Part shown: positions 53,819 through 63,113 of the stretch, piece by piece | How positions within the stretch are numbered: position 1 is the stretch's first letter | How the letters are laid out: every line of letters starts with the position of its first letter | Assembly: GCA_947494925.1 (NCBI GenBank) | Contig: CANLWS010000013.1 | Coordinates: 62,001 to 126,000 of the forward strand | From: an uncultured Alteromonadaceae bacterium | GTDB lineage: Bacteria; Pseudomonadota; Gammaproteobacteria; Enterobacterales; Alteromonadaceae | DNA length: 64,000 nucleotides | Reading direction: 5' to 3' | Made by a program: the position numbers and the translations under genes | Notes under the pieces: model-generated | The model's database searches: none | What the model was told of the DNA's origin: nothing | The model's input: the letters and a program-made list of their open reading frames with translations, nothing else

Positions 53819-54853
53819 ATGGACATCGATAATCAACTGTTATTTTTATTTAGCGCTATCGGTGGCTTCAATGGCGTACTACTGAGTATTTATTTTCTTT
53901 TCCGCAAGCCCAGTCAATTAAATGACCTGTTATTGGGAGTGCTGTTGATGATGCTCAGTATTCGCATCATCAAATCGGTATTTTTTTATTTCAATCCAGA
54001 GTTAACCAGATGGTTCCTGCAAATTGGTTTGACCGCATGTTTTTTCATTGGGCCATTTTGCTATTTCTACGTTCTCAGCAAAATAGATAACCTGCACGCT
54101 CAATGGGTGAACTGGAAAAGCCATTTGTTATTTCTGGTGTTGCTCAGTTTGGTGTTTGGCGTTGCTTACCCTTATCAGAGTCACCCTGAAGTCTGGGGAG
54201 TTGCCTTCAAGGTAATTTATCTGCAATGGATGGTCTATTTGGTACTGAGTACAATCGCAGCACGACAGGTGCTTGGCGCATTTTTTCGCCGAAATAATAG
54301 TGATAAAACGCAGTTTATGTTGATTAATGTGTTAGCCGGATGTTGGGTTATCTGGGCAGCTTTCTTCTTCAGTAGCTACACGTCTTATATTGCAGGCGCA
54401 CTGTCTTTTACGTTCATAGTGTATTTATCTATTTTTGTCGCTGTTTTGCGATATCGCGCGAGAAACAATGCACCTGTTCTCAAATACGCAGACAAAAAAA
54501 TTGCGGCAGATGAAGCTATTCAATTAGTTGAAAAACTAGAAGCGCTGATGGCAGAAAAGCAGCTTTTCAGAGATGCTAACCTGACGCTTCCCCAGGTGGC
54601 AAAACAACTAGGTATTCTAACTCAGCGTCTCTCACAACTACTTAATGACAACTTGGATAAGTCCTTCCCACTTTTTGTTAACGAATACCGTATTGAAGCG
54701 GCCAAAGCTCTGCTATCCGGTGAAAAAGCCATGAAAATCGATGATATAGCTGAACAATGTGGGTTTAACTCTAACTCGACCTTTTATACTGCTTTTAAGC
54801 GCTTTGTTGACATGACACCGGCCAAATATCGAGATGAAAGCAAGGCCAAATAA
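53819..54853 (+). CDS. AraC family regulator with N-terminal membrane domain
   Basis: A 344-residue protein. Residues 1-220 form six or seven membrane helices (LLFLFSAIGGFNGVLLSIYF, LLGVLLMMLSIRIIKSVFFY and so on) and the C-terminal 110 residues hold an AraC-type double helix-turn-helix (TLPQVAKQLGILTQRLSQLLN, ... KIDDIAEQCGFNSNSTFYTAFKRFVDMTPAKYR). Such proteins sense signals in the membrane and act on DNA from there. It starts at ATG 53819 (a TTG precedes it). Likely target genes are the adjacent DJ-1-type gene downstream and the divergent OYE operon. Confidence 0.9.
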   Translation: MDIDNQLLFLFSAIGGFNGVLLSIYFLFRKPSQLNDLLLGVLLMMLSIRIIKSVFFYFNPELTRWFLQIGLTACFFIGPFCYFYVLSKIDNLHAQWVNWKSHLLFLVLLSLVFGVAYPYQSHPEVWGVAFKVIYLQWMVYLVLSTIAARQVLGAFFRRNNSDKTQFMLINVLAGCWVIWAAFFFSSYTSYIAGALSFTFIVYLSIFVAVLRYRARNNAPVLKYADKKIAADEAIQLVEKLEALMAEKQLFRDANLTLPQVAKQLGILTQRLSQLLNDNLDKSFPLFVNEYRIEAAKALLSGEKAMKIDDIAEQCGFNSNSTFYTAFKRFVDMTPAKYRDESKAK

Positions 54854-54855
54854 GC

Positions 54856-54875
54856 TACGGATTTATAAATCCGTA
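54856..54875. promoter_or_regulatory. 20-base perfect palindrome between the AraC-type and DJ-1-type genes
   Basis: TACGGATTTATAAATCCGTA is its own reverse complement. It lies three bases after the regulator stop and 78 bases before the next ATG, with no U-run worth calling a terminator, so it may be a regulator binding site or a 3' hairpin. Confidence 0.4.
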
Positions 54876-54952
54876 AAACGAATTGATATATTTACAATGT
54901 TTACGCTGCAAACCAACCATAGAATCCCTTAAAAATTTTATAAGGGAACACC

Positions 54953-56074
54953 ATGAATAAACATCAAATTCTAGTTTTGCTCAGTATTCTGATCTTTAGT
55001 GTTTACGTACAGGCAACAACAGATGAAATACAAATAAGAGAAGCGTTAGATCATTATTTACAAGGCTCTTCGTATAACTATACCGAACGATTGGAAAAAG
55101 CGTTTCATTCTGATTCAGAGTTGTTTCTTGATGATAAACAGCAAAATTTATGGGTAGTGCCATCAAAAGAATACATTTCGTGGTTCTCCAGGAAAGCACC
55201 AGGTACGTTCAATTTTCGCATTGGAGAAATTCTCTCCATAGACCAATTTGGTAATACTGCGGCTGCAAAAGCAGAAATTATCATGCCTAAGCTCAAAAAG
55301 CGTTTCGTAGATTTTTTTATCCTCAAAAAAGTGGATAAGACTTGGCAGATAGTCAGCAAAGCTGCAACAAGCGAAGAATCCAATCGCACTGGGGAGCGAG
55401 TCTTGTTTATTCTCTCAAATGCAGATTTTCACGGTAGTTCAGATATTCCTGCCGGGAGCAGTTTCTCTGAAATCATTAAAGCTTACGATTCTTTTACTGA
55501 ATCAGGCTACACGGTGGACATGATGAGCCCGGAAGGAGGAGAAATTCCCCTAGCATACATAAATACCTCTGATCCGCTTCACAAGGAATTTATTTATGAT
55601 GCCGATTTCATGTACAAACTTGCCAATACAAAATCACCTGAGCAAGTTGAACCAGCCCACTATCGAGCTGTGTACTATGTTGGAGGAAGCAATGCACTGT
55701 ATGGTGTTCCGGAAAATAAGGCGATACAACAGATCGTGATGAGCATTTACGAAGAACATAATGGTGTCATTTCTGCGGTATGTCACGGGACTGCTGGCAT
55801 CGTTAATTTGACCACAGAACAAGGGGGGTTTCTGGTCAAGGGCAGGGTGATTAGTGGTTACCCTGAATCATTTGAAAACAAACAGGCGGAATATTTTAAA
55901 CAGTTCCCATTTTTAATTCAGAAAACGATTGAAGGAAGAGGCGGACGCTTTAGTACTGGTTCACGAAATAGTGCACATATTGAAATAGACGGGCGTCTGG
56001 TTACCGGCCAAAACCACTTGTCTTCCAAAGGGGTAGCAGAAGCAGTGGTGTCCTTGTTGTCGAACAAGGAGTAG
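54953..56074 (+). CDS. Exported NTF2-like/DJ-1 (PfpI) fusion protein
   Basis: A 373-residue protein with a signal peptide ending near VQA. Residues about 25-140 form an NTF2-like/lumazine-binding-like domain (IREALDHYLQGSSYN, NLWVVPSKEYISWF, KVDKTWQIVSKA), and residues 145-370 a DJ-1/PfpI glutamine amidotransferase-like domain with nucleophile cysteine in SAVCHGTAGIVN and the GGSNALY turn. The second domain resembles periplasmic or cytoplasmic glyoxalase III/chaperone-type DJ-1 members. The fusion and export signal are unusual. The membrane AraC regulator upstream is the likely controller. Confidence 0.85.
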   Translation: MNKHQILVLLSILIFSVYVQATTDEIQIREALDHYLQGSSYNYTERLEKAFHSDSELFLDDKQQNLWVVPSKEYISWFSRKAPGTFNFRIGEILSIDQFGNTAAAKAEIIMPKLKKRFVDFFILKKVDKTWQIVSKAATSEESNRTGERVLFILSNADFHGSSDIPAGSSFSEIIKAYDSFTESGYTVDMMSPEGGEIPLAYINTSDPLHKEFIYDADFMYKLANTKSPEQVEPAHYRAVYYVGGSNALYGVPENKAIQQIVMSIYEEHNGVISAVCHGTAGIVNLTTEQGGFLVKGRVISGYPESFENKQAEYFKQFPFLIQKTIEGRGGRFSTGSRNSAHIEIDGRLVTGQNHLSSKGVAEAVVSLLSNKE

Positions 56075-56103
56075 ATACACAAACGTCAGATACTGTTCAA
56101 TAA

Positions 56104-56135
56104 TATAAAAAAGGCGACAGATGTCGCCTTTTACT
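56104..56135. terminator. Bidirectional intrinsic terminator
   Basis: AAAAGGCGACA / TGTCGCCTTTT, an eleven-base perfect stem with a two-base centre, lies between the convergent DJ-1-type and patatin genes and has A/T runs on both sides. Confidence 0.9.
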
Positions 56136-56152
56136 TAATTAGTACTTTGCCG

Positions 56153-57640
56153 CTAGCGTTGATTAACCAGTTTTAGTCCATTTCTGAAGTTGTGATGGCC
56201 AAGAATACGCGCCTCTCTTTCTTTCAATTGTTTGAGATGGCCGCGCAACGTTTTACTGATTTGAGTGTTACGCTTGATGATATCCAGTTGCGACCAGGTT
56301 GCCTTCTCAGCGGTGTCAATCAACTGTTTGATACTCTGTTCAGAAGGGTTAGCCAGAATATGCTTAATATTGCCAAGAGTCTTTTCTGGCAAAATATTGA
56401 TGTCGCCAACATACTGTTGATCAATGACGGAGCGCACTTTGTGGATGGCCAATCGTGCAGCCTTGTTTGAGGTCAAATTCTCCAAAACGTCGAAAGCATA
56501 AATACTATTGATTTTGGCTAAATTACCCAGGTGTCGCATGGTAATTGACTTGATACCTTTGGATTCAGATTTGTCTTCTGACAGGAAGGGCACAGCTATG
56601 GGGTTTGTCTGACTGACAATACTGTGATTGACACCGTAAAGTCTTGCAAGCCTGTCAAAGGGCAGGTCAGCCATAACAGAACCATCTACAAATCGTCTGT
56701 TGGGGATATAGGGCACAATGCTGCCGTCGGCAGCCTTCGCTTTCAATTGCACCGGGCTGAAAACCAGCGGGATGGCACAGGATGCTCTCACCGCCTGGGT
56801 GATGATTGCAGTTGGTGAAGTTTTCGCGTTAAGCAACCTTGAAAACTGGTGTAGGTCTGAAGGGGAGACGGTAACTGTCACATGTCGCCCGGTTTTCCTG
56901 TAGGCTTCTTCGAATGTCATCAGATCAAACAATTCGATCAGCGCATTTTCCAGGTTGGTGCTGTCCAGCAGACTTTTGTTGCCAAAACCCTGCCAGATTT
57001 TCCAGTGGCTGAACTTGTCATAGATGTTGCCGGGTTCGAGAGCTTCAGCCAATTCATCATCGGTTCGGGTAGCAATTAAAGAGGCAATGATTGATCCGGC
57101 GCTAGCACCAGAAACCACGTCAGGGAGCAAGTGATGCTCAGCCAAAGATTTCACTACACCCGCGTGGAAAAATCCCAGGCCTGCGCCACCGCTTAACATC
57201 AGACAGGTACGTCCAAAAGCGTGGGCTGTTTCGTCAAAAAACCAGAGCTTTTCATAGAAATCGATTTCATTTTCATCGGCATTATAGATGGCATCCAAGG
57301 CTGCACACACCTGCTCGATGAATTCAGAGATAAGACTTTTTGTGCCGATCTTGGTGAAATGGTTCAGGTCTGGATTGGATATATTGCCAAGATTACCATG
57401 CAGCCCTTCATGAAGAATAGACATCAACCCAGCTACGTCTCCGCGAGATCGCGCCAGCTTTAAACGCTGAACACGTTTTCGAATCAATCGATAATCGTAA
57501 TCTTTACAAGGATCCTTCGCTTTCCATTCATCCGCACCTGACAATTCATCATGTGCTTCACAGGCTTCACGATATTCCTCGTAACTTGATGCGTGTTTGA
57601 TCACGTCATCTAAATTTGACAGCTTACTGCGGTCAGTCAT
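56153..57640 (-). CDS. Patatin-like phospholipase with DUF3336 domain
   Basis: A 495-residue lipid hydrolase. The N-terminal DUF3336 region (about 10-140, DLYREACEAHDELSGADEWK-type helices) precedes a patatin domain with the oxyanion turn GGAGLGFFHAGV, nucleophile in GASAGSIIA and the Asp of the dyad in FVDGSVMADLP. DUF3336 patatins are related to the yeast triacylglycerol lipases Tgl3/4/5, so this enzyme may mobilise stored neutral lipid made by the WS/DGAT at 61.6 kb. I start at ATG 57640; the frame is open to GTG 57649. Confidence 0.92.
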   Translation of the reverse strand: MTDRSKLSNLDDVIKHASSYEEYREACEAHDELSGADEWKAKDPCKDYDYRLIRKRVQRLKLARSRGDVAGLMSILHEGLHGNLGNISNPDLNHFTKIGTKSLISEFIEQVCAALDAIYNADENEIDFYEKLWFFDETAHAFGRTCLMLSGGAGLGFFHAGVVKSLAEHHLLPDVVSGASAGSIIASLIATRTDDELAEALEPGNIYDKFSHWKIWQGFGNKSLLDSTNLENALIELFDLMTFEEAYRKTGRHVTVTVSPSDLHQFSRLLNAKTSPTAIITQAVRASCAIPLVFSPVQLKAKAADGSIVPYIPNRRFVDGSVMADLPFDRLARLYGVNHSIVSQTNPIAVPFLSEDKSESKGIKSITMRHLGNLAKINSIYAFDVLENLTSNKAARLAIHKVRSVIDQQYVGDINILPEKTLGNIKHILANPSEQSIKQLIDTAEKATWSQLDIIKRNTQISKTLRGHLKQLKEREARILGHHNFRNGLKLVNQR

Positions 57641-57926
57641 AACAACCACTCTTATTTAATTTACTGCATACACTATTGTTAATAATGTAAAAATTTAGAA
57701 AACGCTACCAAATATCAGCAAATATGCAAGAACTCGTCGCCTAAATTGATGTTGTCGGTGATAACACCTTGTTATTAAATGAGATTTAATCAGGTACACT
57801 AATTAAAAAAATTAGGTATAAAAAAACAGCAAATTAGATTGACCATTCTAATTCCAATGGTTAGCCTGATTGACAGCCTCCTGGCTTGCCAACAAACCTA
57901 ATAAAACAAAGGCACATTACTCCAAA

Positions 57927-59138
57927 ATGGATTTAGTTTTCGAAATAGCATTTTTGGCCATCATTCCAATATCCAGTGCACTGGTTGGATACGCGACCAA
58001 TTTTCTCGCTGTCAAAATGATGTTTTACCCCATTGAATTCATAGGAATCCGTCCTATTTTCGGCTGGCAGGGGTTAATCCCCATGAAACGCAAGGAAATG
58101 GCTGAAATCGAAGTAGAATTGGTTTTGGGTAAGTTACTCAGCGTGCAAGAACTTGCTGATCGTATTGATCCTGATGAGCTGACCAAATCTATTCAAAGGC
58201 GCTTAAAGCAAGTGCTGCGCAGGATTGTCAATGAAGTCATGGAAGAGTCTGCTCCACAGTTGTGGGCGTCGCTTCCTGTGCAAGGCAAAAATCTGGTGTA
58301 TAAAAGAATCGAAGCCGACATTCCTAATGTCGTGCATAAAATGGTCGACGATTTTAAACACAACATTGATGAGATCCTGAACATCAAAGAGCTGGTCGTT
58401 GGTCATTTGGTGGCCGAGCCAGAACTCATCAACGAAATATTCCTCAAAGCTGGCGAGAAAGAGTTTCCCTTTATTGAGCGTTCGGGCCTTTATTTTGGCC
58501 TTTTACTTGGTATTCCTACTGCCATCCTATGGCACTTTTTCCAGCTCTGGTGGATTTTACCTTTTGGCGGATTGATTGTTGGCTATCTGACAAATTGGAT
58601 TGCAATAAAGATTATTTTCGAGCCTCAGGAGCCGATAAAATTTGCCGGTATGACCATTCAAGGGATGTTCCTTAAGCGTCAGGATGAAGTCTCTCGAGTG
58701 TACTCAGATATCATCCAGGAAAAGTTGATCAATGCTCAGAATATTACTGACATAGTGCTGAACGGCTCTGGTTCTGGTCAGATTCTTGAGCTTATAGAAT
58801 TACATGTTAATGATGCTATAGAGCGGTATGTCGCCATTGCTCAGCCATACTTTGCATTGGGTGTGGGTTCTGAAAAGTACTTCAGAATGAAAAAATTGGC
58901 TGTGGAACAAATATTCAATAACTCAGATCGCTATCTAATGTACGCCCACGAGTATGCTAACAAGGCATTACGAGTAGGAGACGATTTGTGTGAACGGATG
59001 CAGGCACTGTCGCCAGCTGAATTTGAAGGTGTACTGCGCCCCGCCTATGAAGCAGATGAATGGAAGCTGATTCTGGTGGGAGCAATACTGGGAATGATGG
59101 CCGGTTTTGGTCAGCTTTACATTATGTTTTTGGGATAA
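57927..59138 (+). CDS. DUF445 family membrane protein
   Basis: A 403-residue protein. The N-terminal membrane helix begins FEIAFLAIIPISSALVGYATN, followed by the hallmark NFLAVKMMFYPIEF (an amphipathic transition) and IGIRPIFGWQGLIP; a second similar block (NWIAIKIIFEPQEP) lies mid-protein, and a last helix near the C-terminus. The start is placed at ATG 57927; a TTG at 57870 would add 19 residues. DUF445 proteins are found in many bacteria; role unknown, possibly membrane stress. The 286-base gap upstream (57641-57926) holds AT-rich promoter-like sequence and an inverted CTAATT/AATTAG. Confidence 0.88.
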   Translation: MDLVFEIAFLAIIPISSALVGYATNFLAVKMMFYPIEFIGIRPIFGWQGLIPMKRKEMAEIEVELVLGKLLSVQELADRIDPDELTKSIQRRLKQVLRRIVNEVMEESAPQLWASLPVQGKNLVYKRIEADIPNVVHKMVDDFKHNIDEILNIKELVVGHLVAEPELINEIFLKAGEKEFPFIERSGLYFGLLLGIPTAILWHFFQLWWILPFGGLIVGYLTNWIAIKIIFEPQEPIKFAGMTIQGMFLKRQDEVSRVYSDIIQEKLINAQNITDIVLNGSGSGQILELIELHVNDAIERYVAIAQPYFALGVGSEKYFRMKKLAVEQIFNNSDRYLMYAHEYANKALRVGDDLCERMQALSPAEFEGVLRPAYEADEWKLILVGAILGMMAGFGQLYIMFLG

Positions 59139-59335
59139 GTCTGCTTCATCTGGTTTCTTTGCACCGTCAATCCAATGTTTCTCTCCAATTTACTGGCGGT
59201 CAAATCAATCAGCAAAAAATATACTGTTTATTTGTACAGTTCCCCGTGTATGGTATACAGTTGGTTCCACATCGTTTTAAACATCTATTCTGTGAAGAGA
59301 ACTTATCCAACTAAGTATAAGAGGGAGAAAAGAGC

Positions 59336-59974
59336 GTGGAGTTAATAAAATATTTAAACGATAATTTCCTCACCCGTGACGAGCTCCTCCAACAGGCTAA
59401 AATTAAGGAGATGGTGTTTCAGGACTATCAATCCAGCGAATTAATGCCTGCGGCTTCGTATCTGTTAAAGCTTGATCTACAAAGCGATTCCTTCTTTGGT
59501 GAGCATAAAGAACAAATTCAGGTCGAATACTATGCCAAAGGATATACTTCCTGGCTGGGTATCATCCGTTCTCTAAGTGATAAAGAACGTATATACAATG
59601 AATTCTCAACCCGCTATGAAAATGCCGTAAAACGACTTAAGACACTTGGCTTTCGTACCGAGAACCCAAAAATGAATACTGAGCTTCAAGCACACATTTT
59701 TGAAGAGTGGGACTACTTTATTCGGGGCGTCTATGGATTGTGTACCAAATCCGGTTTACCTGAGGATATCGCGTCTAAAGAGTTTGCTGTCATCCTGATT
59801 AATGAACTTTCAGAAAAGGACTCTCTTGATCTCGATGAGACAAAGTGCCTGATCCGCGCTGTGAATTTGTTAGATGACGCCAGTTCGTTGTTTGCGCCCC
59901 ACGAAAGGTTGCAGAGTTCCCGGCATCGGCTCGTTGATGAAATTCGTCGCAAATTCAGTTTGCCACTGGCCTAG
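59336..59974 (+). CDS. DUF6058-like protein
   Basis: A 212-residue soluble protein starting at GTG 59336, about ten bases after an AGGGAG. The phrases MPAASYLLKLDLQSDSFFGEHK and EYYAKGYTSWLG resemble the DUF6058 family, members of which sit in natural product gene clusters; I recall this from memory and cannot confirm. The rest is helical and ends with LSEKDSLDLDETK. No natural-product enzyme is close, apart from the WS/DGAT, and convergent ParA follows. Confidence 0.6.
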   Translation: MELIKYLNDNFLTRDELLQQAKIKEMVFQDYQSSELMPAASYLLKLDLQSDSFFGEHKEQIQVEYYAKGYTSWLGIIRSLSDKERIYNEFSTRYENAVKRLKTLGFRTENPKMNTELQAHIFEEWDYFIRGVYGLCTKSGLPEDIASKEFAVILINELSEKDSLDLDETKCLIRAVNLLDDASSLFAPHERLQSSRHRLVDEIRRKFSLPLA

Positions 59975-60017
59975 ATTTTCGTTTTAGGCGAGGCAGACAG
60001 CGCTTTAAATTGAAACA

Positions 60018-60782
60018 TCAGTTATTTTCCAGGTGCTGATGAATAGCTAGCATGGATTGGGTCAATTTATGTTTTGGCGCTAGCTTGATTAACGGAGATT
60101 TTGCCTGATGAGATTCGCGCATCTTGACGGATTGGGATAAGTATTCTGGCAATACCGGGTATCCTTCAGCAATCAATTCATCGACGATTTGTTTCGGCAA
60201 ATTTGCGTTGCTCATAAATTGATTAGCAATGATCCCTTCTATCTCAAGGTTTTCGTTATGATCTTCTTTTATTTCGGCAATTTTCTGTTGGAGGCTATAT
60301 AAGCCCTGGCGGGCGAAATCATCGCAATCAATCGGAATTAAACAGCGGTTTGCTGCAATTAGCGCGGACATGCTGTAAAAATTCAATGCGGGAGCCGTGT
60401 CGATGTATATGCGATCATACTCTTCTGAGAGAGAATCAAGAGCCTCGCGCAATTTATATATTTTGTGACGGCTATCCAATTCACTTTCAAGCTCACTTAG
60501 CCTGGAAGAGCCTGGAATAACAAACAGATTATCGACCTTGGTGGATGAGCAGAACTCTTTTGCAGGACGTCTGTGCAGGTGGAAGGTAATGGTTTGTTCA
60601 AATAGATCAGCTATAGTGCTTTCTGCACCCTCCAGAGCATCCAGATATGCTGTACTGTTGCACTGAGTGTCTAAGTCAATGAGCAGTGTTTTCAACCCGT
60701 TGTGTGCGGAAATTGCTGCCAGGTTGACTGCCAGACTGGATTTCCCCACACCGCCTTTTTTGTTAAATAACACTCTTATCAC
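60018..60782 (-). CDS. Orphan ParA-type ATPase
   Basis: A 254- to 255-residue deviant Walker-type ATPase starting at GTG 60782 with AAGGGA seven bases ahead; the frame opens to 60848 without family sequence. KKGGVGKSS (residues 8-16) is the deviant Walker A, LLIDLDTQCN the A' motif, and IYIDTAPAL the Walker B. ParA proteins move cargo over the nucleoid, including chromosomes, plasmids and protein complexes. No parB, parS-type repeat or chemotaxis gene is near, so its cargo is unknown; storage-lipid context makes granule positioning imaginable but unproven. Confidence 0.85.
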   Translation of the reverse strand: MIRVLFNKKGGVGKSSLAVNLAAISAHNGLKTLLIDLDTQCNSTAYLDALEGAESTIADLFEQTITFHLHRRPAKEFCSSTKVDNLFVIPGSSRLSELESELDSRHKIYKLREALDSLSEEYDRIYIDTAPALNFYSMSALIAANRCLIPIDCDDFARQGLYSLQQKIAEIKEDHNENLEIEGIIANQFMSNANLPKQIVDELIAEGYPVLPEYLSQSVKMRESHQAKSPLIKLAPKHKLTQSMLAIHQHLENN

Positions 60783-60872
60783 TTTCTTATCCCTTATTAC
60801 TTTCAATAACTTGTACAATGAAGCTGCAATATGAAATGATAAGCTCAATTACGCAAGTGATCGAATGAAAAT

Positions 60873-61529
60873 ATGAAAACAGCTGAAAGGATTTTAGTTA
60901 CATCGTTAGATCTGTTTAATCATCACGGCGAAAATAACGTCAGCAGTGTTGATATAGCCCTCGAACTGGATATAAGTCCGGGCAACCTCTATTACCACTT
61001 CAAGGGTAAAGAGGTGATAGTGGCAGCACTGTTCGACCTATACAAATCTCAAATGGACAAAGTTCTCAGCGCGGGCACCAGCAAGCCCTTATCCATTGAA
61101 GATTTTTTCTACTTTCTTTATCTGATTATTGAGCAAGGTCAATTATTCCAGTTTTTTTTCCACAACCCATCAGATTTATTCGATAAATACTCAGGTATTG
61201 CAAAACCCTTTAAAATTCAACTCATTACACTTGAAAAATGTATTGAGAACCTACTCAATGAATTTAAAACTAAAAAAATCTTTGCCGCCAGTAATGCGCA
61301 GATATTGCAAATTGTCGAACTGGTTGGCTTGGTTTTTACCCAATCAGCAAACTATTATTCGATGAAAGGTCAGGCAGTAGATGATGAGAACTACCTGTAT
61401 AAAAGTCTGGCGAGTGTATTATTTGCAGTATTGCCATATATAAATATTGAGCCAGGTGAATTGCATCAGCTACAAGAAGCGATAGCAACGCAATCACTGG
61501 TGGGAGAGCTGGGCGATGTTGCCGAGTAG
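60873..61529 (+). CDS. TetR/AcrR family regulator
   Basis: A 218-residue regulator with an N-terminal HTH (ILVTSLDLFNHHGENNVSSVDIALELDISPGNLYYHFKGKEVIVAALF) and a variable ligand-binding domain. It precedes the WS/DGAT gene by 34 bases in the same direction and is divergent from the parA gene over 90 bases, so it may control the lipid storage genes. It resembles regulators that bind acyl-CoA, though no diagnostic residue is visible. Confidence 0.9.
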   Translation: MKTAERILVTSLDLFNHHGENNVSSVDIALELDISPGNLYYHFKGKEVIVAALFDLYKSQMDKVLSAGTSKPLSIEDFFYFLYLIIEQGQLFQFFFHNPSDLFDKYSGIAKPFKIQLITLEKCIENLLNEFKTKKIFAASNAQILQIVELVGLVFTQSANYYSMKGQAVDDENYLYKSLASVLFAVLPYINIEPGELHQLQEAIATQSLVGELGDVAE

Positions 61530-61563
61530 CTAACTACATGGTGTGACCAAAGGAAGTAGACAC

Positions 61564-63045
61564 TTGACGAAAAAAATAACCTTTCTTGACAAAAGCTTCT
61601 GGATTACGGAATCAGAAGACAATCCCAAACATGTCGCCAGCTTACAGCTATTGCAAAAACCTGTTGATGCTCCCGACGACTATGTCGACCAAATGGTTAA
61701 TGAAGTCAGCAGTTTTTCCAAGGCAGTGTCACCTTTTAATGGCAAAGTAAAAAGTTTTCTTGGTTATCCATTGAGGCTTGAAGAAGTGGAAGAACTGGAT
61801 ATGTCATATCATGTGCAATTGCATGAAATGGAAGATATTCAGGACAAGGAAACCATGCACAAATTCATTGCCAGCTTACATGAAACCTGGCTGGACAGGG
61901 ATAAACCGTTATGGCAATTCCATTTTATTAAAGATAATAAAAATGATCAGTTTGCAATCTATGCAAAAGTCCATCATATGTACGGAGATGGGGCGACACT
62001 CATCCGCTGGTTTCAGGCGGGATACACGGAAGAAAAAGTTACAGAAGGTTTTGTTCCTGTTTGGGCGGCGGTGCGCAAAAAACGCAGAGGACGTAAAATT
62101 GGCCTGATTAAGCTGCTATTTGGTGGATTATTCGAATTCGTCATGGTGATGTTCGATATCTTCTACATCTTCATGCGCCTGTTTCTCAAAATTATCAGAG
62201 TTAACACCACTTACATGCCCATCCCATTCACTGGAACCAAAACTCTGCTGACCGGCCAGGTCAAAAAGGGCAGGGTGGTATCCACCGTTGATTTGGATTT
62301 CGCCAGGGTAAAAGCATTAGGCAAGCGCACCCGAGCTTCAGCCAATGAAATTCTGCTGTGCTGTTTCGATATCGGTGTCCATCAATTTCTGAAAGACTTT
62401 GGTCATTCCTTCGACAAAGGGCTGTACACCAACATGCCGATAAACCTGAGAAAACCTGGTGAGCAGACAGCAGGCAATAAAATTGCCATCGTCCCAGTCC
62501 GCTTGGCTCATGGTAAAACAGACCCATACCTGCGACTTCGGCAGATAATAGAAAACCACCGGATCGTTAAACGCGCCGCAAAACGCTCGCGGCCTGCTGC
62601 GTTTAGCTATTACACCATGATTATCCAAACCTATGCGTTGATTTTTGAGTTACTGAGAGTGTCTGATTGGATGAAGCCAATTGCCAATATACTCATATCC
62701 AATGTACCGGGACCAAAAGAGACCCGGTATCTGAAAGACAGTAAGTTGTTGGCCTGCTATCCAATTTCAACCATGACACCAGGTGGTGGTGTCAATATCA
62801 CGCTCATAACCTATAACGGTATTGCCAATGTGGGCTTGGTTTGCTGCGATAAAAACGTCAAATCGCTAGAGCCATTGTCGCAATATTTTATTGAGGCATT
62901 CGACATGCTGGAAAAATGTGTTGAAGACCCCTCGGTCAGTATAGATGACATGGGTGAACAGGTTGTGGACGATGCATTGTCTATTGTAGAAGAAGAAATG
63001 TATGACGAAGGGCCTGAGCAACACAAACTTTTTGATCATCATTAG
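61564..63045 (+). CDS. Wax ester synthase/diacylglycerol acyltransferase (WS/DGAT)
   Basis: A 493-residue acyltransferase that joins acyl-CoA to fatty alcohols or diacylglycerol. The catalytic motif HHxxxDG is present as HHMYGDG (137-143), and the second signature (PINLRKPG, about 300) and the NVPGPKE (about 393) are conserved. A hydrophobic segment around residues 170-210 (VMVMFDIFYIFMRLFLKI) may attach it to the membrane. I start at TTG 61564, which has AGGAAG ahead; GTG 61543 is in frame but poor. Acyl-CoA is supplied by FadD. Confidence 0.93.
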   Translation: MTKKITFLDKSFWITESEDNPKHVASLQLLQKPVDAPDDYVDQMVNEVSSFSKAVSPFNGKVKSFLGYPLRLEEVEELDMSYHVQLHEMEDIQDKETMHKFIASLHETWLDRDKPLWQFHFIKDNKNDQFAIYAKVHHMYGDGATLIRWFQAGYTEEKVTEGFVPVWAAVRKKRRGRKIGLIKLLFGGLFEFVMVMFDIFYIFMRLFLKIIRVNTTYMPIPFTGTKTLLTGQVKKGRVVSTVDLDFARVKALGKRTRASANEILLCCFDIGVHQFLKDFGHSFDKGLYTNMPINLRKPGEQTAGNKIAIVPVRLAHGKTDPYLRLRQIIENHRIVKRAAKRSRPAAFSYYTMIIQTYALIFELLRVSDWMKPIANILISNVPGPKETRYLKDSKLLACYPISTMTPGGGVNITLITYNGIANVGLVCCDKNVKSLEPLSQYFIEAFDMLEKCVEDPSVSIDDMGEQVVDDALSIVEEEMYDEGPEQHKLFDHH

Positions 63046-63113
63046 AGGCTGTTAATCGTTAGTAAATACTGGTTTTGTTCCTTCAGAATGGGGCAGTTGC
63101 CTGGCAGCTGTCC

